A program made the translations under genes and the position numbers. Under the pieces are notes generated by a model. That model was not told the origin of the DNA. It saw only the letters and a list, made by a program, of their open reading frames with translations, and did no database searches. From contig CAZFYB010000004.1 in the NCBI GenBank assembly GCA_964523145.1, forward strand, positions 1-64,000: 64,000 nucleotides of DNA, read 5' to 3'. Shown here one piece after another: positions 25,179-33,913 of this stretch. The DNA is from Microsaccharimonas sp964523145. Its GTDB lineage: Bacteria > Patescibacteriota > Saccharimonadia > Saccharimonadales > Saccharimonadaceae. Positions within the stretch are counted from its first letter, which is position 1. Every line of letters begins with the position of its first letter.

Positions 25179-26227
25179 CAAAAGTATATGTAGGTATGAG
25201 CGGTGGGGTTGACTCATCGTTAACTGCTGCACTATTAGTCGAACAAGGTTACGAGGTGACTGGTGTGTACATGAAAAACTGGACTCAAGACTTACCAGGA
25301 ATGAAATGCCCTTGGGCAGATGATTTAGCTGATGCCAAACGAGTTGCGGTTCAACTGGGAATCGATTTTAAAGTGTTTGATTTTGAGAATGAATATAAGC
25401 ACAAAGTAGTTGATTACATGATTGAAGAATATAAAGCCGGGCGAACGCCGAACCCTGACATTATGTGTAATCAAGAAGTGAAGTTTAAGATATTTTTAGA
25501 AACCGCACTGGAAGATGGAGCGGATGTTATTGCAACCGGCCATTACGCACGAGTAAAAGATGGTCGGCTACTGCAAGCTGTCGATAAAAACAAAGACCAG
25601 ACTTATTTCTTGTATCGTGTAACTGGTGAAGCATTAAGTAAGACGCTCTTCCCGTTGGGCGAGTATACCAAACCTGAAGTGCGCGAAATGGCGAAAGAAC
25701 GAGGGCTTTACACGGCAGCGAAAAAAGATAGCCAAGGTATTTGTTTTGTGGGGCAGATTGGCATTCGCGAATTCTTAAGCCAGTATGTTGAACAAACCGC
25801 TGGTGCGATTATTGATAAGCAAAGCGGAAAAGTTTTAGGCCAGCACGATGGAGCGATTTTTTATACTATCGGTCAGCGCCACGGGCTTGATGTAGGTGGC
25901 GGTTTGCCATACTACGTGGTAGGTAAGGATATGGATAAAAACGAGGTGTATGTTACGACCAATTTGAATGATGACGCACTGTGGCGTCCGGAGCTTACCT
26001 TAATTAATGCGCATTGGATCAACGATACACCTGGTACAGGTGAGTATTCGATTCGAGTTCGTCATCGTGCACCATTAATAACCGCTGAGTTATCGTACGA
26101 AGGTGATGAAGCGCTTTTGAAACTTATTCACGCGGAGCGCGCGGTTGCTCCTGGGCAATCAGTTGTTATATACAACGGCGATGAATGTATCGGCGGCGGT
26201 GTCGTATCAGGGGCGAGCGTGGTATAA
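25175..26227 (+). CDS. mnmA: tRNA-specific 2-thiouridylase MnmA
   Basis: The 350-residue enzyme thiolates U34 of tRNA-Lys, -Glu and -Gln. The PP-loop SGGVDSS (9-15), the catalytic cysteine in PNPDIMCNQ and the second cysteine in SQGICFVG are present, followed by the C-terminal beta-barrel domains. It overlaps the YdcF-like gene by 4 nt (ATGA). The sulfur donor enzyme is two genes upstream. The stop codon lies within the -10 box of alaS. Confidence 0.95.
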   Translation: MTKVYVGMSGGVDSSLTAALLVEQGYEVTGVYMKNWTQDLPGMKCPWADDLADAKRVAVQLGIDFKVFDFENEYKHKVVDYMIEEYKAGRTPNPDIMCNQEVKFKIFLETALEDGADVIATGHYARVKDGRLLQAVDKNKDQTYFLYRVTGEALSKTLFPLGEYTKPEVREMAKERGLYTAAKKDSQGICFVGQIGIREFLSQYVEQTAGAIIDKQSGKVLGQHDGAIFYTIGQRHGLDVGGGLPYYVVGKDMDKNEVYVTTNLNDDALWRPELTLINAHWINDTPGTGEYSIRVRHRAPLITAELSYEGDEALLKLIHAERAVAPGQSVVIYNGDECIGGGVVSGASVV

Positions 26228-26228
26228 T
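26223..26228 (+). promoter_or_regulatory. Leaderless -10 box of alaS inside the mnmA stop
   Basis: TGG-TATAAT is an extended -10 element whose TAA is the mnmA stop codon. It ends 9 nt before the alaS ATG at 26238. Confidence 0.6.
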
Positions 26229-26237
26229 CAACGGGAT

Positions 26238-28118
26238 ATGAACGCTCAAAACATCCGCAACGAATACATTAGATTTTTTACCGAACGTGGACACACGCCT
26301 ATTGAGCGAGCCCAGCTCATACCTTATAACGACCCGACAACTTTATTTACAGGGAGCGGTATGCAGCCATTATTGCCCTACCTATTAGGGAAAGAACACC
26401 CAGCTGGCGTGCGATTGGTTGATAGCCAAACATGTTTACGTGCTCAGGACATTGAAGATGTTGGTGATAATCGACACACGACTTTTTTTGAGATGTTGGG
26501 CAACTGGAGTATGGGTGATTACTTTAAAGAGCAGCAAATTCGTTGGTTCTTTGAATTTCTGGTTGATGTTGTCGGCCTCGACCCACAAAAAATTTATGTC
26601 ACCGCATTTATCGGTGACGCCGCCCATGGCATTCCTCGTGATGACGAAGCGGCGAATATATGGCAAAAAGTTTTTGAAGAGCGCGGTATTGAAGCTAAAA
26701 TTGTTGAGGTTGGTTCACAAGCAGATGGTGACGCCCGAGGGATTAAACCCGGTGAGCGAATCTTCTTTTACGATGACGGCGAAAACTGGTGGAGTCGTGG
26801 TGGTGGATTAGAAAAGACTCCTATTGGTGACCCTTGTGGCCCTGATAGTGAAGTTTTTTATGATTTCGGGCCTACGAATCATGCTGAAGGATATGGATTA
26901 GCACACCCGGCAAGTGATAGCGGTCAGTTTATGGAAATTGGCAACCAAGTGTTTATGCAGTATCGCCGAAACGAAGATGGGAGCTTTACTCCACTCGAGC
27001 GCCAAAATGTTGACTTTGGTGGCGGCCTCGAACGAATTGCAGCTGCACAAATAGATAGCCCTGATGTATTTCGTATTAGCCTGTTATGGCCAATTATTGA
27101 AAAGATTCAATCACTAAGTGGTAAAAGCTACGAAAGCAATACGGCAAGTATGCGAGTTATTGCCGACCATTTGCGTGCAGCGACCTTTTTAGCAGTTGAT
27201 GGCGTGAAGCCGGCAAATAAGGAGCAAGGATATGTGATGCGCCGCTTGCTGCGCCGTGCCATTCGCTTTGCATTTGACCTAGGGATTGAACAAAACTTCT
27301 TTGAAGAAATCGTACCGGTTATTGCCGACTTATATAAAGATGATTACCCAGAAGTAGCGGCTGGTCGCGAAGAAGTTATCGCAACGCTCGCTAAAGAAGA
27401 AAAGGTGTTTCGCCAGACTTTACGAAAGGGCCTCAAGCAACTTGAGAAATTTGCCGAAAGTGGGTTGACGGGCGATGAATTATTTACACTGTATGATACT
27501 TTCGGGTTTCCGGTTGAACTTTCGACCGAAGAAGCTTTTAAACAAGACATTACGGTATCTGAAAACTGGCGCCAAGAATTTGACGATAAAATGGCCGAGC
27601 AACGAGCACGTTCACAAACTGCCGCCAAAGGTACCTTCAAGGGAGGGCTTGGTGGACAAACTCTACAACACAAAAAATATCACACCGCTACTCATTTGAT
27701 GTATGCGGCGTTGAAAAAAGTCGTGGGTAACCACGTAACTCAGCATGGTAGTAATATAACCGAAGAACGTTTGCGTTTTGATTTTAATAATGATGGTAAA
27801 GTCTCGCGTGAGCAGCTTGATGAAGTTGAAGCGCTGGTAAATAAGTGGATTGCGTTTGATTTGCCGATTTCATTCCATGAATATCCTACTGCTGAGGCAT
27901 TTGAAATGGGAGCGATTGGCGCATTTGGCGATAAGTACGGTGAAACAGTAAAAGTATATCAAATGGGCGAAGGCGAAGCTCGAGTGAGTTTTGAGATTTG
28001 CGGTGGCCCTCATGTTGATCACACCGGTCAATTAGCTGAGGATGGTAAAGTTTTCAAGATTACTAAAGAAGAAGCTTCGAGTTCTGGGATTCGGCGAGTG
28101 AAAGCTGAGCTAGTCTAG
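26238..28118 (+). CDS. alaS: Alanyl-tRNA synthetase, short form without C-Ala domain
   Basis: The 626-residue class II synthetase carries the catalytic core (IRFFTERGHTPI near the N-terminus, FTGSGMQPLLPY, GGGLERIAA). The editing domain is recognisable from HTATHLMYAAL and the C...H pair in CGGPHVDHTG. The chain stops right after the editing domain (SSSGIRRVKAEL), so the roughly 170-250 residue C-Ala/DHHA1 part found in E. coli is absent. The ATG at 26238 follows TATAAT by 9 nt and is chosen over upstream starts inside mnmA. It overlaps the convergent gene by 4 nt. Confidence 0.94.
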   Translation: MNAQNIRNEYIRFFTERGHTPIERAQLIPYNDPTTLFTGSGMQPLLPYLLGKEHPAGVRLVDSQTCLRAQDIEDVGDNRHTTFFEMLGNWSMGDYFKEQQIRWFFEFLVDVVGLDPQKIYVTAFIGDAAHGIPRDDEAANIWQKVFEERGIEAKIVEVGSQADGDARGIKPGERIFFYDDGENWWSRGGGLEKTPIGDPCGPDSEVFYDFGPTNHAEGYGLAHPASDSGQFMEIGNQVFMQYRRNEDGSFTPLERQNVDFGGGLERIAAAQIDSPDVFRISLLWPIIEKIQSLSGKSYESNTASMRVIADHLRAATFLAVDGVKPANKEQGYVMRRLLRRAIRFAFDLGIEQNFFEEIVPVIADLYKDDYPEVAAGREEVIATLAKEEKVFRQTLRKGLKQLEKFAESGLTGDELFTLYDTFGFPVELSTEEAFKQDITVSENWRQEFDDKMAEQRARSQTAAKGTFKGGLGGQTLQHKKYHTATHLMYAALKKVVGNHVTQHGSNITEERLRFDFNNDGKVSREQLDEVEALVNKWIAFDLPISFHEYPTAEAFEMGAIGAFGDKYGETVKVYQMGEGEARVSFEICGGPHVDHTGQLAEDGKVFKITKEEASSSGIRRVKAELV

Positions 28119-29014
28119 TCTAGTTTTTTCTTCTGAGCGTGTAAATAGAGCGTAGCATCTTCAACGAGACCTCTAAAAGTTGAAAATGAATCATGATCAA
28201 GTGCGATGTTCTCGACTTGCCGTCTCGTAACTGTTGGTGTATCGCCCAGAACGAAAGGCGAATGGTCAAGCTCGGTAACCTGAAGTTGCATATTTAATGA
28301 TCTTCCGTACGAATTATCGATTTGATGTATAGCTGATTCGATCTTCTGACTCGAGGTAATATCTTCGTACATTTCATATACTCTGGCAAGGCGTTTGGTT
28401 TTAATGATTTCGCCTTCTTCGGCGTAGTTCTCATTTGTAGTAATAAGAATCGTTTCAGATTTTCTATCGGTGTAGTCGACCAATAGCTCAACTTCTTCAG
28501 ATACTTTCCATCCTTTTTGACAATTCGATAGCAGATTGGCGCGCCATAATCGATACATCTCGTGGTTTGGGTGGGGAATATCAGCAACTCCGTAACCTGC
28601 AAGGAAGTTATTAACCCGTTCGTTAGTTAGGGGTACATTTTTGTCTGGTTTTCCTGGGTATTCTTGTCCGCCAGCTTCGATAAAAATAATATACTCTAGC
28701 CCATCTATATCTCGAGTTGTTCGGTGAATAACAAGTTGTGCTGAAGGCTGTCCATCAAGGGGGTGACGCAATGATTCAAGAAGGAGCGCATCTTTGGTAG
28801 TATCGTATGCAAGTTTGATGGTCGCTGCGGTTGCTTGATCGAGGCTTACTTTAGAATATGCTTCAAGTTCTTTTCGAGTGAGTACAGTCGGATCTATGCC
28901 GTCTAATTCAAGAGTGAAACCTGTCGTAGGGTAGAGTTGATCGCAAGCAAAATCAAGCAGTTCGTTAAGTTTTGCCTCACCGAAGGGAGGGTTTTTACGT
29001 TCAGCCTGTTCCAT
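28115..29014 (-). CDS. Unknown cytoplasmic protein
   Basis: The 299-residue acidic, soluble protein lacks a signal or membrane segment. Alternating strands and helices include LEYIIFIEAGGQEYPGKPD and LLVDYTDRKSETILI, and the C-terminus is a helix (DATLYLHAQKKK). I cannot assign a family. The - strand carries TATAAT (29028-29023) 8 nt before the ATG, the same leaderless arrangement as its neighbours, which supports the start. It is divergent from ftsA. Confidence 0.72.
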   Translation of the reverse strand: MEQAERKNPPFGEAKLNELLDFACDQLYPTTGFTLELDGIDPTVLTRKELEAYSKVSLDQATAATIKLAYDTTKDALLLESLRHPLDGQPSAQLVIHRTTRDIDGLEYIIFIEAGGQEYPGKPDKNVPLTNERVNNFLAGYGVADIPHPNHEMYRLWRANLLSNCQKGWKVSEEVELLVDYTDRKSETILITTNENYAEEGEIIKTKRLARVYEMYEDITSSQKIESAIHQIDNSYGRSLNMQLQVTELDHSPFVLGDTPTVTRRQVENIALDHDSFSTFRGLVEDATLYLHAQKKKLD

Positions 29015-29078
29015 ATAATTATATTATAGCATAAATACTATAATATTACAATAATTACGACCATAAGCACCTTTGGTA

Positions 29079-29084
29079 TATAAT
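29079..29084 (+). promoter_or_regulatory. Leaderless -10 box of ftsA
   Basis: TATAAT ends 11 nt before the ATG at 29096, with no Shine-Dalgarno sequence between. Confidence 0.6.
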
Positions 29085-29095
29085 AGATTCCAACT

Positions 29096-30358
29096 ATGGT
29101 ATTAGAAAAATTGCGAAAGAATCGAAAACAATCAACAGATGACTATATTGTCGCACTTGATATTGGAACAGAGTTTGTAAAGGCGCTTATTGCTAAGCTT
29201 GAAGGTGAAGAGCTACAAATCGTTGGCGTTGGCCGTGCTCGTCAAGAAGTGAGCGATATGCATTCAGGAGCTATTGCCGATATAGCAGGGGTGGTTCGTA
29301 ATTGTGAAGAAGCCTTGGCTGACGCAGAAGAGCAGGCTGGTCTACAGGCTAAACGGGTGGTGATTGGAATTGCCGGCGAACTTGTAAAGGGTGTGACTGA
29401 TACGATTCGTTATCGCCGTCCGCAACCAGATCGCCCGCTTGACGATGCCGAAATGGAATTCATTATTGAAAAAGTGCAAGAGCGTGCGCAAATTAAAGCC
29501 CAAAAACAAATTGCACTTGAAACGGGCAATGATGAAGTTGAAGTGAAGTTAGTAAACAGCGCTTTAGTAGGAATTCACATTGATGGATATAAAGTTAGTA
29601 ACCCTATAGGTTTTCAGGGCCGTGATGTAGCGGTACAAATTTATACGGCTTTTGCGCCAATGGTGCACATTGGGGCGCTTGAGCGCGTGGCTGACGAGCT
29701 TTCTCTTGAACTTTTGGCTGTTGCTGCTGAACCTTTTGCAGTAAGTCGTAGTGTGCTGGGGAGTGATGCAAGTAGTAACTTTACAGCAATCCTAGCCGAT
29801 GTTGGAGGTGGTACTACCGATATAGCTGTGGTTAACGATGGTGGCGTTGAAGGTACGAAAATGTTTGGTATTGGTGGACGAAGCTTTACGCAAACGATCG
29901 CCAGCGACATGAACTTATCGTATAAGGATGCCGAAAAATTGAAGGTGAATATCGATCACGAACAAATTAAACCAACCGTCAAAAAAGAAGTCAACGAAGC
30001 TATCGATAAAACACTCGAGGTATGGATTGCTGGTGTTGAACTTGCTTTGAGTGAATTTGATTCAGTTGATCACCTACCGAATCGTATTTTGCTATGTGGT
30101 GGTGGTTCGAGCCTTGAAAAGCTGGTCCACGCGCTAAACGGTGCTGCCTGGCATAAAGAACTACCTTTTACAAAAAAACCAACCGTACATCATATTGACC
30201 CTTCTGAAGTGATTGGTGTGAGCGACAAAACTGGCAATGTAACCGATCATACCTTCATTACGGCTATGGGCTTACTGCGGGTTGGTTATGATACACTAGT
30301 AGGGAGTGGCGAGGGAGATTCGATAAAAGATAAATTTAATCGACTTCTGAGAATTTAA
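29096..30358 (+). CDS. ftsA: Cell division protein FtsA
   Basis: The 420-residue actin-fold ATPase tethers FtsZ to the membrane. The phosphate loop region IVALDIGTEFVKALI, the 1C/SHS2 region with IVGVGRARQEVSDM and HSGAIADI, the second nucleotide loop LADVGGGTTDIAVV and the adenosine motif LCGGGSSLEKL are visible. The C-terminal KFNRLLRI could act as the amphipathic membrane helix. FtsZ is not next to it; instead an anchored unknown protein follows after one base. Confidence 0.92.
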   Translation: MVLEKLRKNRKQSTDDYIVALDIGTEFVKALIAKLEGEELQIVGVGRARQEVSDMHSGAIADIAGVVRNCEEALADAEEQAGLQAKRVVIGIAGELVKGVTDTIRYRRPQPDRPLDDAEMEFIIEKVQERAQIKAQKQIALETGNDEVEVKLVNSALVGIHIDGYKVSNPIGFQGRDVAVQIYTAFAPMVHIGALERVADELSLELLAVAAEPFAVSRSVLGSDASSNFTAILADVGGGTTDIAVVNDGGVEGTKMFGIGGRSFTQTIASDMNLSYKDAEKLKVNIDHEQIKPTVKKEVNEAIDKTLEVWIAGVELALSEFDSVDHLPNRILLCGGGSSLEKLVHALNGAAWHKELPFTKKPTVHHIDPSEVIGVSDKTGNVTDHTFITAMGLLRVGYDTLVGSGEGDSIKDKFNRLLRI

Positions 30359-30359
30359 T

Positions 30360-32039
30360 ATGAATAAAGACGTAATTTACATTGATGTTGACGATGATGT
30401 CACGGCTATCATTGGAAAAATAAAAAAAGCCAAAGAAAAAATCGTCGCAATTGTTCCCCCAAAACGAGCCGGGGCGCTTCAGAGTGCCGTTAATTTGCGG
30501 CTCCTTGAACGTATGGCTCGGGCTGATAAAAAGCAACTCGTACTGATTACAAATAATCAGGCATTGGTAGCTTTAGCAGCGAATTCGAAAATTCCGGTTG
30601 CTAAAAACCTGCAAACTAAGCCTGAAATTGCTGAAGTACCAGCAATTGTGGTTGATGACGATGATGATATTATTGACGGTTCTGACTTGCCGGTTGGCGA
30701 CCATGCAAAAACGGTAAAAGTTAAAGATAATACTCAAACCGAACTACGTAGCAATGCTGCCGAGGCAACGAACCTCGATATTGATGGCGAAGATTATGAC
30801 GGAGAGCCGGTTGCTGCTTCTACTGTAGCGAAATCGGCGGTAGCGAAGTCTGCTGCAGCTAAAAAAGGTAAGGGGAAGATGAAAATCCCTAACTTTGATA
30901 CATTCCGAAAGAAGTTGATACTGGGAATTTCTGGAGGGGTTGTCCTTATAGCACTGTTGATTTGGATGTTTGTATTCGCACCAGCTGCTACGGTTATTAT
31001 TACGGCTAGTACGAGCCCGCAACCGGTGAGTGCTTCAATTCAACTTGGCGGAACGGCTGCAACTGATTTTGAAACAGGGATAGTAAGCTCGGTTGCACAA
31101 CAGGAGCAAAAGGATGCGAGTGTTGAATTTGACGCAACTGGCCAAAAAGATGTTGGTGAAAAAGCTACGGGCACAATGCAATTAACTCGAACTTCGGTTT
31201 CTAGTAGCCCTATTACTGTTCCAGCTGGCACGCGTTTTACTTCAGGGAGTATAACGTTCGTGAGCACCCAAGCGGCAACCCTTTCTGGAACTTCTATAGG
31301 TCCTGGCGGAATTGTGCAAGATTCTGTAACAGTACCTGTACAAGCAGCTGCATCAGGTACTGATTCAAATGTATCGGCACGTTCTTACCAATCTTCGGTG
31401 GGCGGATTTAGTGCCCAAGGAAGCACGATGGCTGGAGGAACAACTAAAATCGCAAAAGTTGTATCGGCATCAGACATTGAACGGGCGACTGGACAACTCA
31501 TGGGGCAATCAACTGATCCTGAAAAAAAGGCATTGATTGAAAAATTCACGAATGGTGAAAAAGTAATTGATAGTAGTTTTACAGTAGACAGAGGAGTAGC
31601 AGTTTCGGCACCGGCAGTTGATCAAGAGGCGCCAACAGGCAAGGCTACTTTAACAATACCAACTACCTATAGCATCCAGGCTGTTCCAAAAGCGAGTCTT
31701 GAAACGTTCCTAAAAGATTATATCGATAACCAACTAGAAGGTGACGAGGGCCAGAAAATCTATAGCACGGGTGCTGATAGTGCATCACTGGCAAACTTCC
31801 GTAAAGAAGGTGAAACAATGACGGCGAGCCTTACAACGACAGCCCGTGTTGGCCCTCAAATCGATGAAGCTGCTATTAAAGAACAGGTAAAGGGCAAGAT
31901 TTACGGTGAGGTTCAGCAATCGCTTGAATCAATCCAGGGTATTAAAGAAGTTGATGTGCAATTCTCATATTTCTGGGTTCGAACTGTTCCGGGTAATACC
32001 GATAAGATAACGATTGAATTTAAAGTCGAGAATGAGTAG
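30360..32039 (+). CDS. Membrane protein with baseplate-J-like segment, downstream of ftsA
   Basis: In this 559-residue protein, residues 1-75 form a small alpha/beta domain (VIYIDVDDDVTAIIGKIKKA) with an acidic linker containing D-runs. One transmembrane helix lies at about 182-202 (LILGISGGVVLIALLIWMFVF). The outside part contains ITVPAGTRFTSGSITFVSTQAATL, which resembles the entry motif of the baseplate J/gp47 family, then a segment with TATARVGPQ-like strands and a C-terminal helix-strand unit. The start is one base after the ftsA stop, so a role in division or envelope assembly is plausible but unproven. Confidence 0.68.
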   Translation: MNKDVIYIDVDDDVTAIIGKIKKAKEKIVAIVPPKRAGALQSAVNLRLLERMARADKKQLVLITNNQALVALAANSKIPVAKNLQTKPEIAEVPAIVVDDDDDIIDGSDLPVGDHAKTVKVKDNTQTELRSNAAEATNLDIDGEDYDGEPVAASTVAKSAVAKSAAAKKGKGKMKIPNFDTFRKKLILGISGGVVLIALLIWMFVFAPAATVIITASTSPQPVSASIQLGGTAATDFETGIVSSVAQQEQKDASVEFDATGQKDVGEKATGTMQLTRTSVSSSPITVPAGTRFTSGSITFVSTQAATLSGTSIGPGGIVQDSVTVPVQAAASGTDSNVSARSYQSSVGGFSAQGSTMAGGTTKIAKVVSASDIERATGQLMGQSTDPEKKALIEKFTNGEKVIDSSFTVDRGVAVSAPAVDQEAPTGKATLTIPTTYSIQAVPKASLETFLKDYIDNQLEGDEGQKIYSTGADSASLANFRKEGETMTASLTTTARVGPQIDEAAIKEQVKGKIYGEVQQSLESIQGIKEVDVQFSYFWVRTVPGNTDKITIEFKVENE

Positions 32040-32442
32040 TCGTACAATTGTTGGGCTGGATGTGGGCGAGAAACGTATTGGCGTGGCAGTTGCTGATGTG
32101 TCGGTACGTATAGCCGTTCCTTTTGCAACGATTGAAGTGAACGGTGATGAAATAACGGCGATTACTGAGATTGTTTTAAAAGAAGGCGCTGATACTATTG
32201 TTGTTGGCTACCCGCGTAATCAAAGCGGTGAGGCGACAGCTCAAACAAATTACGTTGAACTGTTTGCTGAGCAGTTAAAAGATATTGAAGCGGCGGTTGT
32301 GTTTCAGGATGAATCATTAACCAGTGTACTCGCAGAGCAACAGCTAGCGGCACATAAAAAACCATATTCAAAGGGCGATATTGACGCCCAGGCAGCAGCA
32401 ATTATTTTACAAGATTATATAGAGGGACAATATGGACATTAA
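32032..32442 (+). CDS. ruvX: RuvX/YqgF family RNase H-fold nuclease
   Basis: The 136-residue protein starts with TIVGLDVGEKRIGVAVAD (catalytic Asp in LDVG), followed by VVGYPRNQSG, the second acidic site in FQDESLTS and a final Asp in KGDIDAQAAAIIL. YqgF proteins process pre-16S rRNA and may resolve Holliday junctions. The ATG at 32032 overlaps the preceding stop by 8 nt. Its own 3' end overlaps mltG by 11 nt, the usual yqgF-mltG order. Confidence 0.92.
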   Translation: MSSRTIVGLDVGEKRIGVAVADVSVRIAVPFATIEVNGDEITAITEIVLKEGADTIVVGYPRNQSGEATAQTNYVELFAEQLKDIEAAVVFQDESLTSVLAEQQLAAHKKPYSKGDIDAQAAAIILQDYIEGQYGH

Positions 32443-33622
32443 ACCACCTGCACCAAGGCCACGGCCAATTAATCCTTCAGAACCAAATACTGGACCACAC
32501 CAACAAGTGGTTTCTATAACTCCTTTGAATCAACCAGTTGCCCCTGTGACTCCGCCACCCCAGCCTATTGAGCAAAACCCTGCACCAAACCTTAAACCAA
32601 AACGTAACCGTGCGAAAAAATGGCTTATCGCCTTAATTGTTTTGGTGGTGATTTTGGTATCGGCAGTTATTGCTGGCTGGTTCTGGTATCAGTCTTTGCT
32701 GAGTCCTGTAGATGCTGGTGATACCGATAAGCAGGTGGTTCAAATTGTTGAAGGCACATTGCCGGATGAAATCGCTACATTATTAAAAGAAAAAGACTTG
32801 ATTCGTAATGAGGCTGCGTTTTTATTGTATGCAAGGATTCAAGGTGTTCAGAATAGTTTACAAGCCGGCACCTATCGCTTGGCTGCTTCTGAAACGACCC
32901 CCGAGATTGTTAATCATCTAACGAAAGGAAATGTTGATACGTTTGACATTACATTTATACCAGGCGCAACCTTAGCCGAAAATAGAGAAGTGTTTATTGA
33001 ATCAGGGTACAGTGAAGAGGAGATTGACACTGCATTTTCAAAAACATATGATTCACCGTTATTCGCCGGTAAGCCAGCTGAAGCTGATTTAGAAGGGTAT
33101 ATTTACGGTGAAACCTATAAATTTGGCGCTGGGGCCACTGTTGAAGGGATTTTAGAGTATATATTCGAGCTTTATTATCAAAACATTAGCGATAATAATT
33201 TAGAGGCACAATATAGTGAACAAGGTTTGACGTTATATCAAGCAATTACCCTTGCATCTATTGTTCAGCGTGAATCTGGCGGGGACGATAAAGCTCAGAT
33301 CGCCCAAGTTTTCTATACACGCCTAGAAATGGGTATGGAGCTAGGTTCTGACGTAACGTATCAGTATGCCGCTGATAAAGCGGGTGTAGAGCGCGATACG
33401 AACCTCGATTCGCCATATAACACCAGGCGATATCCTGGGCTCCCTCCAGGACCTATTGCTGTTCCTGGGATTGATTCGTTAAAGGCAGTGGGCAACCCAG
33501 CTCCTGGCGACTATGTCTATTTCCTGAGTGGCGATGATAATATCACCTACTATGCGCGTACCCTAGCGGAGCACGAAGCGAATATCGTCAATCACTGTAA
33601 AGTGAAATGCCAGATTATTTAG
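32432..33622 (+). CDS. mltG: Endolytic transglycosylase MltG (YceG-like)
   Basis: The 396-residue protein has a Pro-rich cytoplasmic N-terminus, one membrane helix at about 64-86, a LysM-like part (IVEGTLPDEIATLLKEKDLI) and the YceG catalytic domain. ASIVQRESG holds the catalytic Glu, and the LGSDVTYQYA and NLDSPYNTRRYPGLPPGPI motifs are typical. It cuts nascent glycan strands and so sets their length. Coding overlap with ruvX indicates one transcript. Confidence 0.93.
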   Translation: MDIKPPAPRPRPINPSEPNTGPHQQVVSITPLNQPVAPVTPPPQPIEQNPAPNLKPKRNRAKKWLIALIVLVVILVSAVIAGWFWYQSLLSPVDAGDTDKQVVQIVEGTLPDEIATLLKEKDLIRNEAAFLLYARIQGVQNSLQAGTYRLAASETTPEIVNHLTKGNVDTFDITFIPGATLAENREVFIESGYSEEEIDTAFSKTYDSPLFAGKPAEADLEGYIYGETYKFGAGATVEGILEYIFELYYQNISDNNLEAQYSEQGLTLYQAITLASIVQRESGGDDKAQIAQVFYTRLEMGMELGSDVTYQYAADKAGVERDTNLDSPYNTRRYPGLPPGPIAVPGIDSLKAVGNPAPGDYVYFLSGDDNITYYARTLAEHEANIVNHCKVKCQII

Positions 33623-33668
33623 GCAATACTGCTTAACCCTTGACAAACTACTATAATTATAAAATAAA

Positions 33669-33697
33669 TTGACTAAAAAAGCTATAGTTGCTATACT
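33669..33697 (+). promoter_or_regulatory. Promoter of the LysM-CHAP gene
   Basis: TTGACT, a 17-nt spacer and TATACT (33692-33697) lie about 215 nt before the coding frame, implying a long leader. A second -35-like TTGACA lies at about 33640. Confidence 0.6.
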
Positions 33698-33704
33698 TAA
33701 ATAA

Positions 33705-33913
33705 GCACATTTTGCGACTCCATCTACTAGTGTCAAAGGTCCGTATCGGCCAGTAGCACCTGCGAGTGGGGAACGGAGCGTTAAAATGAGCCTACCAGAA
33801 CAGTCGCACGGATACCAGAAACTACAATATTAATAACACTGGTCGACATGTATCCCTTTCTGTGGCCTTGTCACAGAAGAAAGACTCATTAAGGTAGACG
33901 CCCTCGAAGTAAT
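33705..33913 (+). ncRNA. Structured 5' leader of the LysM-CHAP gene, possible riboswitch
   Basis: No ORF is seen. Helices include CTACT/AGTAG around a GGTCCG-TAT-CGG hairpin (about 33723-33755), GGATAC/GTATCC with inner CCAG/CTGG (33810-33855), and CTTTCTGTG with CACAG-AGAAAG (33856-33883). ATGAG (33786) can pair with CTCAT (33885) while the adjacent CTACC (33792) can pair with GGTAG (33893). These two pairings cross, as in a pseudoknot or switch. It does not match the c-di-AMP (ydaO) consensus as I know it. The assignment is inference. Confidence 0.4.

Noticed and set aside
33705..33913. c-di-AMP (ydaO) riboswitch before the LysM-CHAP gene
   Set aside because: A GGGGAAC stretch and the gene type are suggestive, but the other conserved ydaO blocks could not be found. 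I kept only a generic structured leader.
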